Below are positions 36,501-44,869 of a DNA stretch of 64,000 nucleotides, piece by piece. Made by a program: the position numbers and the translations under genes. Numbering within the stretch: position 1 is the stretch's first letter; each line of letters opens with the position of its first letter. The DNA comes from an uncultured Acetatifactor sp. (GTDB taxonomy: Bacteria; Bacillota; Clostridia; Lachnospirales; Lachnospiraceae). Below the pieces are notes generated by a model that saw nothing but the letters and a program-made list of their open reading frames with translations, searched no databases and was not told where the DNA came from. The stretch lies in assembly GCA_910587555.1 (NCBI GenBank), contig CAJULV010000006.1, positions 36,577 through 100,576 on the forward strand, read 5' to 3'.

Positions 36501-36755
36501 CTATTTGGAAGATATCCTTGGCTTCTGACGGGAAACTGCTCCCATCCGTTCCAGATAGGTCTGCTCCTTTTCCTGGTTGATTACGTCCCGAAGGGTGTTC
36601 AGCTCGTCTGTAATCCTGTCCATTCTCAGCAGAACATCATTGGTGTCGAAGGTTGCAGAAGAACCCTTATCGCGGAGTTTCTTAAAAAGCTTTTCGGACT
36701 CCTTATGTACACACTTTGCCTGTTTCCGTACGCTTTTTTTCAGCTTTAGAATCAT
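36501..36755 (-). CDS. Small helical hypothetical protein
   Basis: An 84-residue protein from the ATG at 36755 with AAAGGAG about 12 bases upstream; the frame is open for 41 codons further. It is basic and helical (KLKKSVRKQAKCVHKESEKL), with a probable coiled coil in MDRITDELNTLRDVINQEK. I recognise no family. It may be co-transcribed with the upstream reverse-strand gene. Confidence 0.45.
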   Translation of the reverse strand: MILKLKKSVRKQAKCVHKESEKLFKKLRDKGSSATFDTNDVLLRMDRITDELNTLRDVINQEKEQTYLERMGAVSRQKPRISSK

Positions 36756-36855
36756 TATGTCAATACGCTCCTTTCCCTGTGCGTTTCCCTTTCTTTTATC
36801 ATATGCTATTTTAGGTACATCGTCAAGAAAATTAGCGCCGTTTTTCAAAATAAGC

Positions 36856-37317
36856 TTACGAAAACACACCGTTTCCAAAATACTTGGACAGGCTCTGCCA
36901 GGCAGTCAGCGCGCCGGATCCCACTGCGGGATATCCAAGCCCGCTCTGGGTATACAGATGACTTCCCATCATCCGAAGCATCAGCTGGCTGGTCAGTTCG
37001 CATTTGTCACAGCAGGCGCCCCGGGAAGTATCTTCACGGTCCTTGTCCGTCTGTTCTGTTTCCGGCCGGTCTTTGGAAACTGTCTGGCGGTGGGCATATG
37101 AATCTGTCCTGCTGTTATCCGGGCGCTCGGACCCTTTCAGCGACGCCGTGTTTATATGTGCCGCCGCATGGGGTCCGGCCGATGCAATTCGGGCTTTTCC
37201 GGCATTTTCAATGTAGTTGGCAAAGCCTTTCACTGCGGCGCTCCTTCTGCCTCCATGTTTTGCGTAGTATTGATTGATTTCCTTGATTCCTGTGATTCCC
37301 GGTTCATTGATATACAT
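36856..37317 (-). CDS. Hypothetical protein with a CCDKC motif
   Basis: A 153-residue protein with a good ribosome site (GGAGGACACAAA before the ATG). No family recognised. The N-terminus (ITGIKEINQYYAKHGG) and C-terminus (GYPAVGSGALTAWQSLSKYF) look ordered; the middle (about 55-98) is polar and probably disordered, and is followed by a CCDKC cluster that could bind metal. No signal peptide or membrane helix was seen. Confidence 0.55.
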   Translation of the reverse strand: MYINEPGITGIKEINQYYAKHGGRRSAAVKGFANYIENAGKARIASAGPHAAAHINTASLKGSERPDNSRTDSYAHRQTVSKDRPETEQTDKDREDTSRGACCDKCELTSQLMLRMMGSHLYTQSGLGYPAVGSGALTAWQSLSKYFGNGVFS

Positions 37318-37401
37318 TTTGTGTCCTCCTAATTTAAATTGCTGTGCCTTTGCGGCTTTACTGTCCGGCAGAAATTATTTTTCAAAAGCGTTTAACATTT
37401 C

Positions 37402-38841
37402 TTAGCTGGACTGTTTCATAGGTGATGGGGGTGAAAACTGCCGCTTTTCCTGCAGCAGCACCGTCACATGGAATTCGTTGTTTTCCGTCCGGATATCCAC
37501 GTCTCCCATGTATTTTTCCGCTTCCCGCTTTACGTTGGATAGGCCGATGCCGTGCATGGATATGGGATCCTTTGTGCCCGTGTTTTCTTTTGTGGAAACC
37601 GGCAGCCCGGTATTTTTATCAAAAATAATTTGACCGTCAAAAGGATTTCGGACATCGATGAGGAAAAACTTTTTCTTCTGCCGGCCTGACAGGCGGATAT
37701 ACCCGGTTGTCTCCGGCAGAGCGGCACAGGCTTCCAGGGCGTTTTGAAGCAGGTTGCTCAGGATAATCCCAATGTCGTAAGCGTTATACTTGTCCGACCC
37801 AGGATAGGAAAAGGCACATTGGAAATCGATTCCCAGTGCGGCGGCAGTTTTCCTACGGTCGTTTATGATGACATCCGTGACGGCATTTCCGGTGTGGACG
37901 GAGAATTCAAATACTTTCATACTGTCATCCATCCTGGCAATGTAAGTTTCCATGTCCTCATAACGGCTGCTTTTCGCCAGTCCCCTGATATTGGTCAGGT
38001 GGTTTTTCATTTCATGCTTCATTCGGCGTATGCTTTCGTGGAACCGTTCCACCTCGCGTATGCGTTCCTCCATTGCGGAGAGCTGATGCGCCGTCACAAA
38101 GTATTTTTTCCTGTCCTCCTGAAGCGCCAGGATTCTCTGGTATGCGGCAATGGCGGCCAGTATGCCCGCATAGAACAGCGCTGCCATTGCCGGCACGATG
38201 GCGATAAGGGCCGGATACTGTTCGTAGAGCCGGAAAACATGATTGTCATTGGCTACCACCAGAAGCCGTACGAGGATATTGGCAAACAGGATGGCCGTCG
38301 CCGGCGTCAGGAGCAGATAGCACAATTCCCGGATATGCAGACCGGTTCCGCCCTTTTTCAGCTGCCGTTTCGCGAAGCCGAGCAGCAGGGAAAAAAGCAG
38401 GAACTGCCCGACTTCGATGAGGAAATGGTTGAACGAGGCGTTTCGAAAAACCAACTCCGGAGTATCGGCATTCCGCAAAAAATATTCGCTTGTGAAAAAG
38501 TCAACGCTTCTCATCATCATCATGCTTAAATTCCGGATGCAATAGAACAGTGCACTCAGAAGGAAAACGAAGTTTCGCTCCATTCCCAGGAAAGCGGATA
38601 CCGATAACAGGATTACGGTCACCAGTATCATGTGCGTCCAGCCGTAGCACCAGGGAAACATGCAGAGCAGGTATACCGTTATATAAATCAGAAAGATCAG
38701 AAAGGCATTTTTCCGAAGACGCTTTTTGTTCTGCGTTCCGTCCATAAATGAATGAAAAAACGAAGATATGCAAATGGCGTACAAAATGCATTCGATTCCT
38801 GTAAGCAGCCTGAAAAACAGAGTGAAGCATGTTTCGCTCAT
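37402..38841 (-). CDS. GHKL-type sensor histidine kinase (AgrC-like)
   Basis: A 479-residue kinase with about six membrane segments in residues 1-240, a coiled-coil linker, phospho-acceptor His276 in RRMKHEMKNHL, and a GHKL ATPase with LLQNALEACAALP and GIGLSNVKREAEKYMG. It is encoded 54 bases after its LytTR partner on the same strand. The signal is unknown; no peptide gene was recognised next to it. Confidence 0.92.
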   Translation of the reverse strand: MSETCFTLFFRLLTGIECILYAICISSFFHSFMDGTQNKKRLRKNAFLIFLIYITVYLLCMFPWCYGWTHMILVTVILLSVSAFLGMERNFVFLLSALFYCIRNLSMMMMRSVDFFTSEYFLRNADTPELVFRNASFNHFLIEVGQFLLFSLLLGFAKRQLKKGGTGLHIRELCYLLLTPATAILFANILVRLLVVANDNHVFRLYEQYPALIAIVPAMAALFYAGILAAIAAYQRILALQEDRKKYFVTAHQLSAMEERIREVERFHESIRRMKHEMKNHLTNIRGLAKSSRYEDMETYIARMDDSMKVFEFSVHTGNAVTDVIINDRRKTAAALGIDFQCAFSYPGSDKYNAYDIGIILSNLLQNALEACAALPETTGYIRLSGRQKKKFFLIDVRNPFDGQIIFDKNTGLPVSTKENTGTKDPISMHGIGLSNVKREAEKYMGDVDIRTENNEFHVTVLLQEKRQFSPPSPMKQSS

Positions 38842-38895
38842 GTAGCCTCCTGTTGGAAAGTCTGTTCCGCAGCCGGTGCGCCCGGCACCCTCTCA

Positions 38896-39741
38896 TTACG
38901 GCGGCTGCAAAAAGCGAAGGTACGCTTTCACAAAGCCGTCGTACTTATATTTTGACAGATTCAGTTTTTCACCGTTGGTAAGGACCACTTCAGTACGGCT
39001 GTATTCTTCCACATAGGCAAGATTGACAAGGAAGCCTTTGTGTATGCGGCTGAACTGTCCCTGCAGCGTTTGCTCCAGTTCGCCCAGCTTTGCATAGTAT
39101 TCCAGTGTGGTGTCTTTCAGATGCAGCAGGATTTTGTGTCCCTGGCTTTCCAGGTAGTAAATTTCGTCCGGGGACAGGGTCCTGCTTGTTCCGGCGTATT
39201 GGATGAGCAGTTTTTTGGGCTTCTGGCGGGTATATGCCGCAGCCCGTTCTGCAGCCCTTCGGAACACTTCTGTAAATCGCTTCTCATCCACGGGCTTCAG
39301 CAGATATTGGAAGGCATCCACGTCGAAGGCGTCATATACGTAGCGCTCATGCCCGGTGACAAATATAACCAGGGGCAGAGGGCTGTCTGCAGAGAACCGA
39401 ATCCGCCGTGCCAGCTCCAGGCCGCTTATCGGAGGAATCCGGCCGGGGAGCAATTCTTTTGGCGTTGCTGCCTGCTCCTCCCACCATCCTGATAGGGCTG
39501 TCCCCTCCCGGCGTCCGGAGACGGAGGAATCCCTTCCGGCAGCGTCAAACTGTCCGGAGCAGGCATTTTGCAGCTCTATGTCCAGAAACAGGATGTCATA
39601 TTCCGCCCTGTCTGTCAGATACGCCTCGGCTGACGCATATTCCGTAATATCGGTTTTATAATTTTGTTGTTGTATCAGCGAGATAAGATAACTCCTTATG
39701 TTAGGCTCATCATCACAGATTGCGATTTTTATGATTTCCAT
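38896..39741 (-). CDS. LytTR response regulator with an insertion in its receiver domain
   Basis: A 281-residue regulator from the ATG at 39741 (AGGATAAATAAT upstream). The receiver has CDDEP near the N-terminus and phospho-acceptor Asp54 in LFLDIEL. About 45 extra residues (58-104) separate it from the expected PISGLELARRIR segment; they are Gly/Ser/Glu-rich and look disordered. FVTGHERYVYDAF, LKPVDEKRF and the C-terminal LytTR domain are normal. The insertion lies in the beta3-alpha3 loop next to the phosphorylation site and may affect signalling. It is first in the pair with the downstream kinase. Confidence 0.9.
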   Translation of the reverse strand: MEIIKIAICDDEPNIRSYLISLIQQQNYKTDITEYASAEAYLTDRAEYDILFLDIELQNACSGQFDAAGRDSSVSGRREGTALSGWWEEQAATPKELLPGRIPPISGLELARRIRFSADSPLPLVIFVTGHERYVYDAFDVDAFQYLLKPVDEKRFTEVFRRAAERAAAYTRQKPKKLLIQYAGTSRTLSPDEIYYLESQGHKILLHLKDTTLEYYAKLGELEQTLQGQFSRIHKGFLVNLAYVEEYSRTEVVLTNGEKLNLSKYKYDGFVKAYLRFLQPP

Positions 39742-39882
39742 ATTATTTATCCTGTCTGTTTCCGAAGCATCTATTCCGTGTATCGGAGAAAAACCGGAAA
39801 TATTAATGCTGATTGCACAAGTGGACGGTTTTATGGCGTAAGTGGAATAGGCAAAATATGACAATTGAAAAATTTATGAGTA

Positions 39883-39929
39883 AACAGTATATAACACTTG
39901 ACAACAGTTATAAGCTGTTATATACTGTT
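39883..39929 (+). promoter_or_regulatory. Promoter embedded in a 13-bp inverted repeat, second GntR-ABC cassette
   Basis: TTGACA (39898-39903) and TATACT (39921-39926) are 17 bases apart. Perfect 13-bp arms AACAGTATATAAC (39883-39895) and GTTATATACTGTT (39917-39929) enclose the promoter, with a nested AACAG/CTGTT inside the spacer. A dimeric GntR protein bound here would block polymerase directly. Confidence 0.85.
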
Positions 39930-40021
39930 AGCATCCGGATAAGAAAGATAATCAAAAGGAAAGTTCGGTTTCCGCTCAATTGTGGAATTGCGGAGACCGG
40001 ACCGGAATGGAGGAAGCATCG

Positions 40022-40393
40022 ATGCGAATTATTATAAACAACTCTTCCATGGTTCCCATCTATGAGCAGATTGGGGAGCAGGTCAAGGCCATGATCCGCA
40101 GCGGGGAACTGAAGGAAAACGACAATCTGCCGTCTGTCCGCAGCCTGTCAAAGGACTTGAAGATCAGTGCGCTGACCGTTAAGAAAGCGTATGACAGCCT
40201 GGAAGAGGAAGGATTTACCGCCACTGTCCACGGCAAGGGCACCTATGTGACAGCAGTGAATAAGGAACTTTTGCTGGAGGAACAGAAAAAGGAGCTGGAG
40301 GCGGATTTGGAGACGGCTGTTCAAAAGGGCAGAAGATACGGAATAAGTGACGAGGACATCAGGAGCTTGTTCGAATTGATTCTGGAGGGTTGA
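40022..40393 (+). CDS. GntR-family repressor (YtrA subfamily)
   Basis: A 123-residue regulator from the ATG at 40022 with GGAGG 8 bases upstream. A winged helix (NLPSVRSLSKDLKISALTVK) and a short tail ending YGISDEDIRSLFELILEG match the YtrA group. It is a paralogue of the regulator at 31680-32048 and heads an equivalent cassette. It likely binds the inverted repeat at 39883-39929. Confidence 0.9.
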   Translation: MRIIINNSSMVPIYEQIGEQVKAMIRSGELKENDNLPSVRSLSKDLKISALTVKKAYDSLEEEGFTATVHGKGTYVTAVNKELLLEEQKKELEADLETAVQKGRRYGISDEDIRSLFELILEG

Positions 40394-40395
40394 CA

Positions 40396-41247
40396 ATGTT
40401 AAGGATTGAGAATTTACGGAAAAACTATAAATCATTTTCGCTGGATTGTACCATGGAAGTCAGGCCGGGCTGTGTCACCGGGCTAATCGGACAGAACGGT
40501 GCCGGAAAAAGCACTACCTTCAAGGCGGCGCTGGGACTGATTCGGCCGGACGGCGGCAATATCCGCATTATGGGCAGGGATATCGGGGAATTCGGTGTAG
40601 GGGACAGGCAGAAGCTGGGCGTGGTGCTGTCGGATTCCGGATTCAGCGGGTATCTGACAGTTGCGGACACGGTTCCCATATTGAGTAATCTATATAAGGA
40701 TTTCGACAAGCCCTTTTTCCTGGAGCAGATCAAGAAAGGCGGGCTGCCTGAAAATAAGAAGATTAAGGAATTCTCTACAGGCATGAAGGCGAAGCTGAAG
40801 ATCATAACAGCCATCTCCCACAATGCCGGGCTGCTGATACTGGATGAACCTACCGCGGGGCTGGATGTGGTGGCAAGGGACGAACTGCTGGATTTGCTGC
40901 GGGAGTTTATGGAGAAGGACGAGAACAGGGCCATTTTAATCAGCTCCCATATATCGGGAGATCTGGAGTCGCTCTGTGATGATGTATACATGATACATGA
41001 GGGGAAGATTATCCTCCATGAGGATACGGATGTACTGCTGAGCGATTACGCTGTATTGAAAATGGATGAACGGCAATACGATATGCTGGATAAGCAGTAC
41101 ATCCTGCGCAGCAGGAAGGAAAGCTTCGGCTACAGCTGCCTGACAAATCAGAGGCAGTATTACCAGGATAACTACCCGAAGCTTGCAGTGATAAAGGGAA
41201 CGATTGACGAAGTGATTACAATGATGATTCGAGGTGCCGTATTATGA
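40396..41247 (+). CDS. ABC transporter ATP-binding protein
   Basis: A 283-residue ATPase starting at ATG 40396, two bases after the GntR stop, with GGAGG upstream. Walker A GQNGAGKSTT, signature FSTGMKAKLK and Walker B LLILDEPTAGLD are intact. The C-terminal part (LRSRKESFGYSCLTNQRQY) is conserved among YtrA-linked exporters and resembles that of the ATPase at 32041-32889. It works with the permease that overlaps it by 4 bases (ATGA). Confidence 0.92.
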   Translation: MLRIENLRKNYKSFSLDCTMEVRPGCVTGLIGQNGAGKSTTFKAALGLIRPDGGNIRIMGRDIGEFGVGDRQKLGVVLSDSGFSGYLTVADTVPILSNLYKDFDKPFFLEQIKKGGLPENKKIKEFSTGMKAKLKIITAISHNAGLLILDEPTAGLDVVARDELLDLLREFMEKDENRAILISSHISGDLESLCDDVYMIHEGKIILHEDTDVLLSDYAVLKMDERQYDMLDKQYILRSRKESFGYSCLTNQRQYYQDNYPKLAVIKGTIDEVITMMIRGAVL

Positions 41248-41897
41248 AGGGTTTGCTGGTTAAAGATATCAGGTTGATGAAAAATATGAAGAACTCCATT
41301 ATTATGATTATACTGATTGCAGTGGGCATGGGTTCGTACTTGAAGGATGTGTCTTTTATTATTACCTATATGGCGCTGATCGGAGCCACTTTTACATCCA
41401 GCACTTTAAGCTATGACGAATTTGATAACGGCTATGCCTTTCTGCTCTCGCTGCCGGTTACCAGGAAGGGTTATGTGATGGAGAAATATATCCTGGGGCT
41501 GATATTGTGCGGAGGCGGATGGCTGATCGGGACGATAATTAGCGTGGCGGCGGGAGTGATAAAGAATACAAGCCCCCTGGGGGAGAGCCTCATGATTGCG
41601 GTTACGCTGTTTCCGTTTGCATTGCTGCTGCTGTCTGTCATCCTTCCTTTTCACATGAAATTCGGCGGGGAGAAGGGCAGGGTCATCATGGTGGCGGCTA
41701 TGGGGCTGATTTTTCTGGTAACTGTCATAGGGGCGAAGGTTGTCGAGAAAATACACATTGACCTGAACGCCGTGTTCCGGAACCTGCCGGAGCCGGACAT
41801 GGGAGTGGCTGCCGTTTCCGCATTGGCCGTCGGCACGGTTCTGCTGCTGCTGTCCTGCACAATCAGTATGAGGATTATGAATAAGAAGGAGTTCTGA
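41244..41897 (+). CDS. ABC-2-type transporter permease
   Basis: A 217-residue membrane protein with six hydrophobic segments, overlapping the ATPase stop (ATGA). The start MKGLLVKDIRLMKNMKNSI and the motif YDEFDNGYAFLLSLPVTRK are typical of ABC-2 permeases in YtrA-type cassettes. A strong terminator follows 54 bases later, closing the three-gene operon. Confidence 0.88.
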   Translation: MKGLLVKDIRLMKNMKNSIIMIILIAVGMGSYLKDVSFIITYMALIGATFTSSTLSYDEFDNGYAFLLSLPVTRKGYVMEKYILGLILCGGGWLIGTIISVAAGVIKNTSPLGESLMIAVTLFPFALLLLSVILPFHMKFGGEKGRVIMVAAMGLIFLVTVIGAKVVEKIHIDLNAVFRNLPEPDMGVAAVSALAVGTVLLLLSCTISMRIMNKKEF

Positions 41898-41950
41898 TTT
41901 TTGCCGGTATGCGTGCCGGAACGGGTAATTGATATGATAAATTATGCAGG

Positions 41951-41996
41951 GACCTGCTTTGCCGACATTCATTAGGGCAAAGCAGGTCGTTTTTTG
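41951..41996 (+). terminator. Rho-independent terminator of the second GntR-ABC cassette
   Basis: GACCTGCTTTGCC (41951-41963) pairs with GGCAAAGCAGGTC (41976-41988), a perfect 13-bp stem followed by GTTTTTTG. Confidence 0.92.
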
Positions 41997-42133
41997 CGGG
42001 ATATTTTATAGTATGGAAAGGATACATATTATTGCGGAAAGACAGTGCGCTGTGTAGAATGAAGAAGGTCATAGTTGTCTTAAGCAGGTATCATATGGAT
42101 GCCTGCGGAACTGGAAACAGGAGATAAAGCGAG

Positions 42134-43861
42134 ATGAAAGCGTCAAACTTCCTGCAGTTAAAGATTTATCGAAGGACTTTTTTTATTTATCTGTCTATTG
42201 TGATTGTGTTCTTTTTCTTCATTATATCCAATCGTTATAACAACGCCCGGTTGGCGGGGCAGCAGTTTTTCTCCGAACATATGGACAGGGCATTTTCCCA
42301 GGTGGAGGATGAACTGGACGGCATAGTCAATACGATAGACAATTTTCTAATCCGCCTGAACAGCAGCCCCATGCTGAAGAAGGACTTTTTTTATTTCTTC
42401 GGGGCTACCCCGGCGGAGTACACGGAAGCCAGGCTGCGCAGCGGGGATATGGCCTATGAAAGCTACCTGGGCGCCTGTGACAATCTGGTCACGGACTGTA
42501 ATTATCTGATTCGTTACATCCTTTATTATTGCGAAGAGAATGTCATATGCATGGAATACAGCCAGGAGGGGTATTCTAGATGCGTAAGGATTGAGCCGGA
42601 GGAAGGGGAAAACCTATGCAGGACGGGCTATGCCTATACAAGAGATATATACCTGGATTCGGTGTATAAGGGGAAGATATCTTTTGTCATTGATGTGGCA
42701 GTCCCGATTGAAAAAGCATTTTGCCGGCAGGGGGAAATTGCCGTCTGGATGGAGCTTCAGGGCCAGGGGAAGCGCCTGGGGGATATGTTGGATGGGGATG
42801 TGGAGTTCGGTGAGATTACGGAATCCGGAAGGCATCTGGGAGTGGTTGCCCTGACATCCGGAAAGTCGGGAGAATATTTTTACGGGGTGAACGCGTCTGA
42901 GAAATACTCCTACCTGGTAGTGGCGGCAGGGAAGGCTGAGGCTTATATGCGGACCCAGATAAAGGAATTGTGGGTTTTGGTCTTGGGGCTGCTTCTTACA
43001 TTCATATTGATTACCATACTTTATATACGCCAGTTCTCCGCGGACGGCAGATTTCTCCAGGATATCCTGCACAGTGTGGAATGCGCCAGGAACGGTTCGT
43101 TTCAGCGTATCCGCGTGGGAAAGCGCAGAGATGAATATGCCGTTATTGCCAGGCAGTTAAACGGGCTGTACGAATATCTGGAGGCCCTGATTCAGCAGAA
43201 ATATGAACTGACCATCAGCCAGCAGCGGACACAGATGCAGATGCTGAGTTCCCAGCTGAACCCTCATTTTCTGTACAATACCCTGGAGCGGATAAGGCTG
43301 CGCGCCCTGCGGGTACAGAATATGGAGGTTGCCCAGGCCACGGCAAACTTAGGGCTGCTTTACCGCAATATCGTAAAGACGGAACCTGTGATTTCCCTGG
43401 AAAAGGAGATTGACATTACCAAACAGTATCTTGACCTGATGTGTTTTCTCTATGACGACCAGTTCTTCTATCATTGTGACTTGAAGGAGGACATTTTGGA
43501 TATTCTGACACCCAAAATCTGGATGCAGCCGATTATGGAGAATTTCTTTAAACATAATTTCAGGGAGGATGAGAGCATCAAGGTTATCGTGCTTACAGGC
43601 GAGAAGTGCAAAGAAGGGGTCCGTCTTACTTTTTTCGACAACATGGGAAATATTCAGGAGGGACAGCTGGAATATCTGAACAGGCGTTTCACACCGGAGG
43701 AAGGCAAAAAGGAAGAGGAGGGACAGGATGGCGTCGGGCTCCAGAATGTGTATCACAGACTTTGGTTATACTATGGGGACAAGGTAAAGATGACAATCCG
43801 GAACAATGAGCCATCCGGGGTATGCATTGAGGTATTGATCAGGGATGATACTGAAATTTAG
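42134..43861 (+). CDS. YesM-family sensor histidine kinase
   Basis: A 575-residue kinase: membrane helix at about 15-33, extracellular sensor (about 35-275), second helix (about 280-300), a HAMP-like linker, a His-kinase domain with the phospho-acceptor His378 in SQLNPHFLYNTLERI, and an ATPase with GVGLQNVYHRL. YesM/YesN pairs control uptake of complex carbohydrates in Firmicutes. Its partner regulator follows 15 bases downstream, then transport genes, which supports that role. Confidence 0.93.
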   Translation: MKASNFLQLKIYRRTFFIYLSIVIVFFFFIISNRYNNARLAGQQFFSEHMDRAFSQVEDELDGIVNTIDNFLIRLNSSPMLKKDFFYFFGATPAEYTEARLRSGDMAYESYLGACDNLVTDCNYLIRYILYYCEENVICMEYSQEGYSRCVRIEPEEGENLCRTGYAYTRDIYLDSVYKGKISFVIDVAVPIEKAFCRQGEIAVWMELQGQGKRLGDMLDGDVEFGEITESGRHLGVVALTSGKSGEYFYGVNASEKYSYLVVAAGKAEAYMRTQIKELWVLVLGLLLTFILITILYIRQFSADGRFLQDILHSVECARNGSFQRIRVGKRRDEYAVIARQLNGLYEYLEALIQQKYELTISQQRTQMQMLSSQLNPHFLYNTLERIRLRALRVQNMEVAQATANLGLLYRNIVKTEPVISLEKEIDITKQYLDLMCFLYDDQFFYHCDLKEDILDILTPKIWMQPIMENFFKHNFREDESIKVIVLTGEKCKEGVRLTFFDNMGNIQEGQLEYLNRRFTPEEGKKEEEGQDGVGLQNVYHRLWLYYGDKVKMTIRNNEPSGVCIEVLIRDDTEI

Positions 43862-43876
43862 GAAGGAGGCGGGTTG

Positions 43877-44869
43877 ATGTACCGACTGCTGGTAGTGGAC
43901 GATGAGAAGGATATCAGGGAGAACATCCGGTATCTGATAAATTGGAGCCGATATGGGATAAACCAGATTGAAACGGCGGCTACATATGAGGAGGCGGTGA
44001 ATAAGGCGCTTGACATAAGGCCGCATATCATATTGATGGATGTGAAGCTGGGAGACGGGCGCTGGGGTTATGAGCTGGTGGAACATTTGAGGGCTTCCGG
44101 CCTTAAGGCAGTGTGCGGTATGATCAGCGGTTACGACGATTTTCAATATATAAAGAGAGCCATGCAGGCATCCGCCAAGGATTATCTCCTGAAGCCCATC
44201 AATGTGGAGGAACTGGAACAATTTGTAGAGCGGGCAATTGTGGAGGAACTGAAGGGCAGGCTGCCTCTGAAAAGCGGCGATGCGCCGGATGTGGATCCGG
44301 TGCTGAAGGTGGAGTACGGTACACTCTCCAAGATTACAAACAAGATTATCATGATAGTGAAGGGCAATTACAAGGGTCCTCTGTCTCTGGTGAGCATCGG
44401 GGAAATGTTCTGTATGAGCAGTAAATATATCGGCAGAATCTTTCTGCAGGATACAGGAATGAAATTTTCCGAATACCTGATGGCTTACCGTATGGTGCAG
44501 GCGAAGCGGCTGATTGAGACCACGGGAGATAAGATTATTGTCATTGCCGGGCAGGTGGGTTATACCCAGCTGAATAATTTTTACGTCCATTTTAAAGAAT
44601 ATTACGGCTTCTCTCCCACTGCGCTGCGGGATGCGGGAGAGATACCGCCGGAAGCGGATAAAAATGCTGACGAAGCCGGAAGCGGGGGGCGGGAAGAGCC
44701 GGAAGCAGGTTCGGATGAAATTCCGGGGAATGCGGAAGAGCCGAATGAAAGCCTGGGGAATGCGGAAGAGCCGGAAGAAAGCCCGGGGAATGCGGAAGCA
44801 GCGGATAAGGCAGGGGGGGCACAGAAGCAGGATTCCGGGGAAAATGGGGGCGCTCATGAGAAAGCATAG
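43877..44869 (+). CDS. YesN-family response regulator with AraC output and acidic repeat tail
   Basis: A 330-residue regulator from ATG 43877 (GGAGG upstream; a TTG one codon earlier is unlikely). The receiver domain has VVDDE and phospho-acceptor Asp55 in IILMDVKLGDG. An AraC helix-turn-helix domain covers about 165-252. The last ~75 residues are acidic and low-complexity, with 10-residue repeats of the GNAEEPNESL type; this tail is not usual for YesN. It likely activates the transport genes that follow. Confidence 0.92.
   Translation: MYRLLVVDDEKDIRENIRYLINWSRYGINQIETAATYEEAVNKALDIRPHIILMDVKLGDGRWGYELVEHLRASGLKAVCGMISGYDDFQYIKRAMQASAKDYLLKPINVEELEQFVERAIVEELKGRLPLKSGDAPDVDPVLKVEYGTLSKITNKIIMIVKGNYKGPLSLVSIGEMFCMSSKYIGRIFLQDTGMKFSEYLMAYRMVQAKRLIETTGDKIIVIAGQVGYTQLNNFYVHFKEYYGFSPTALRDAGEIPPEADKNADEAGSGGREEPEAGSDEIPGNAEEPNESLGNAEEPEESPGNAEAADKAGGAQKQDSGENGGAHEKA

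Noticed and set aside
38842..38895. AgrD-like signal peptide gene between regulator and kinase
   Set aside because: The gap is 54 bases, too short for a precursor gene.
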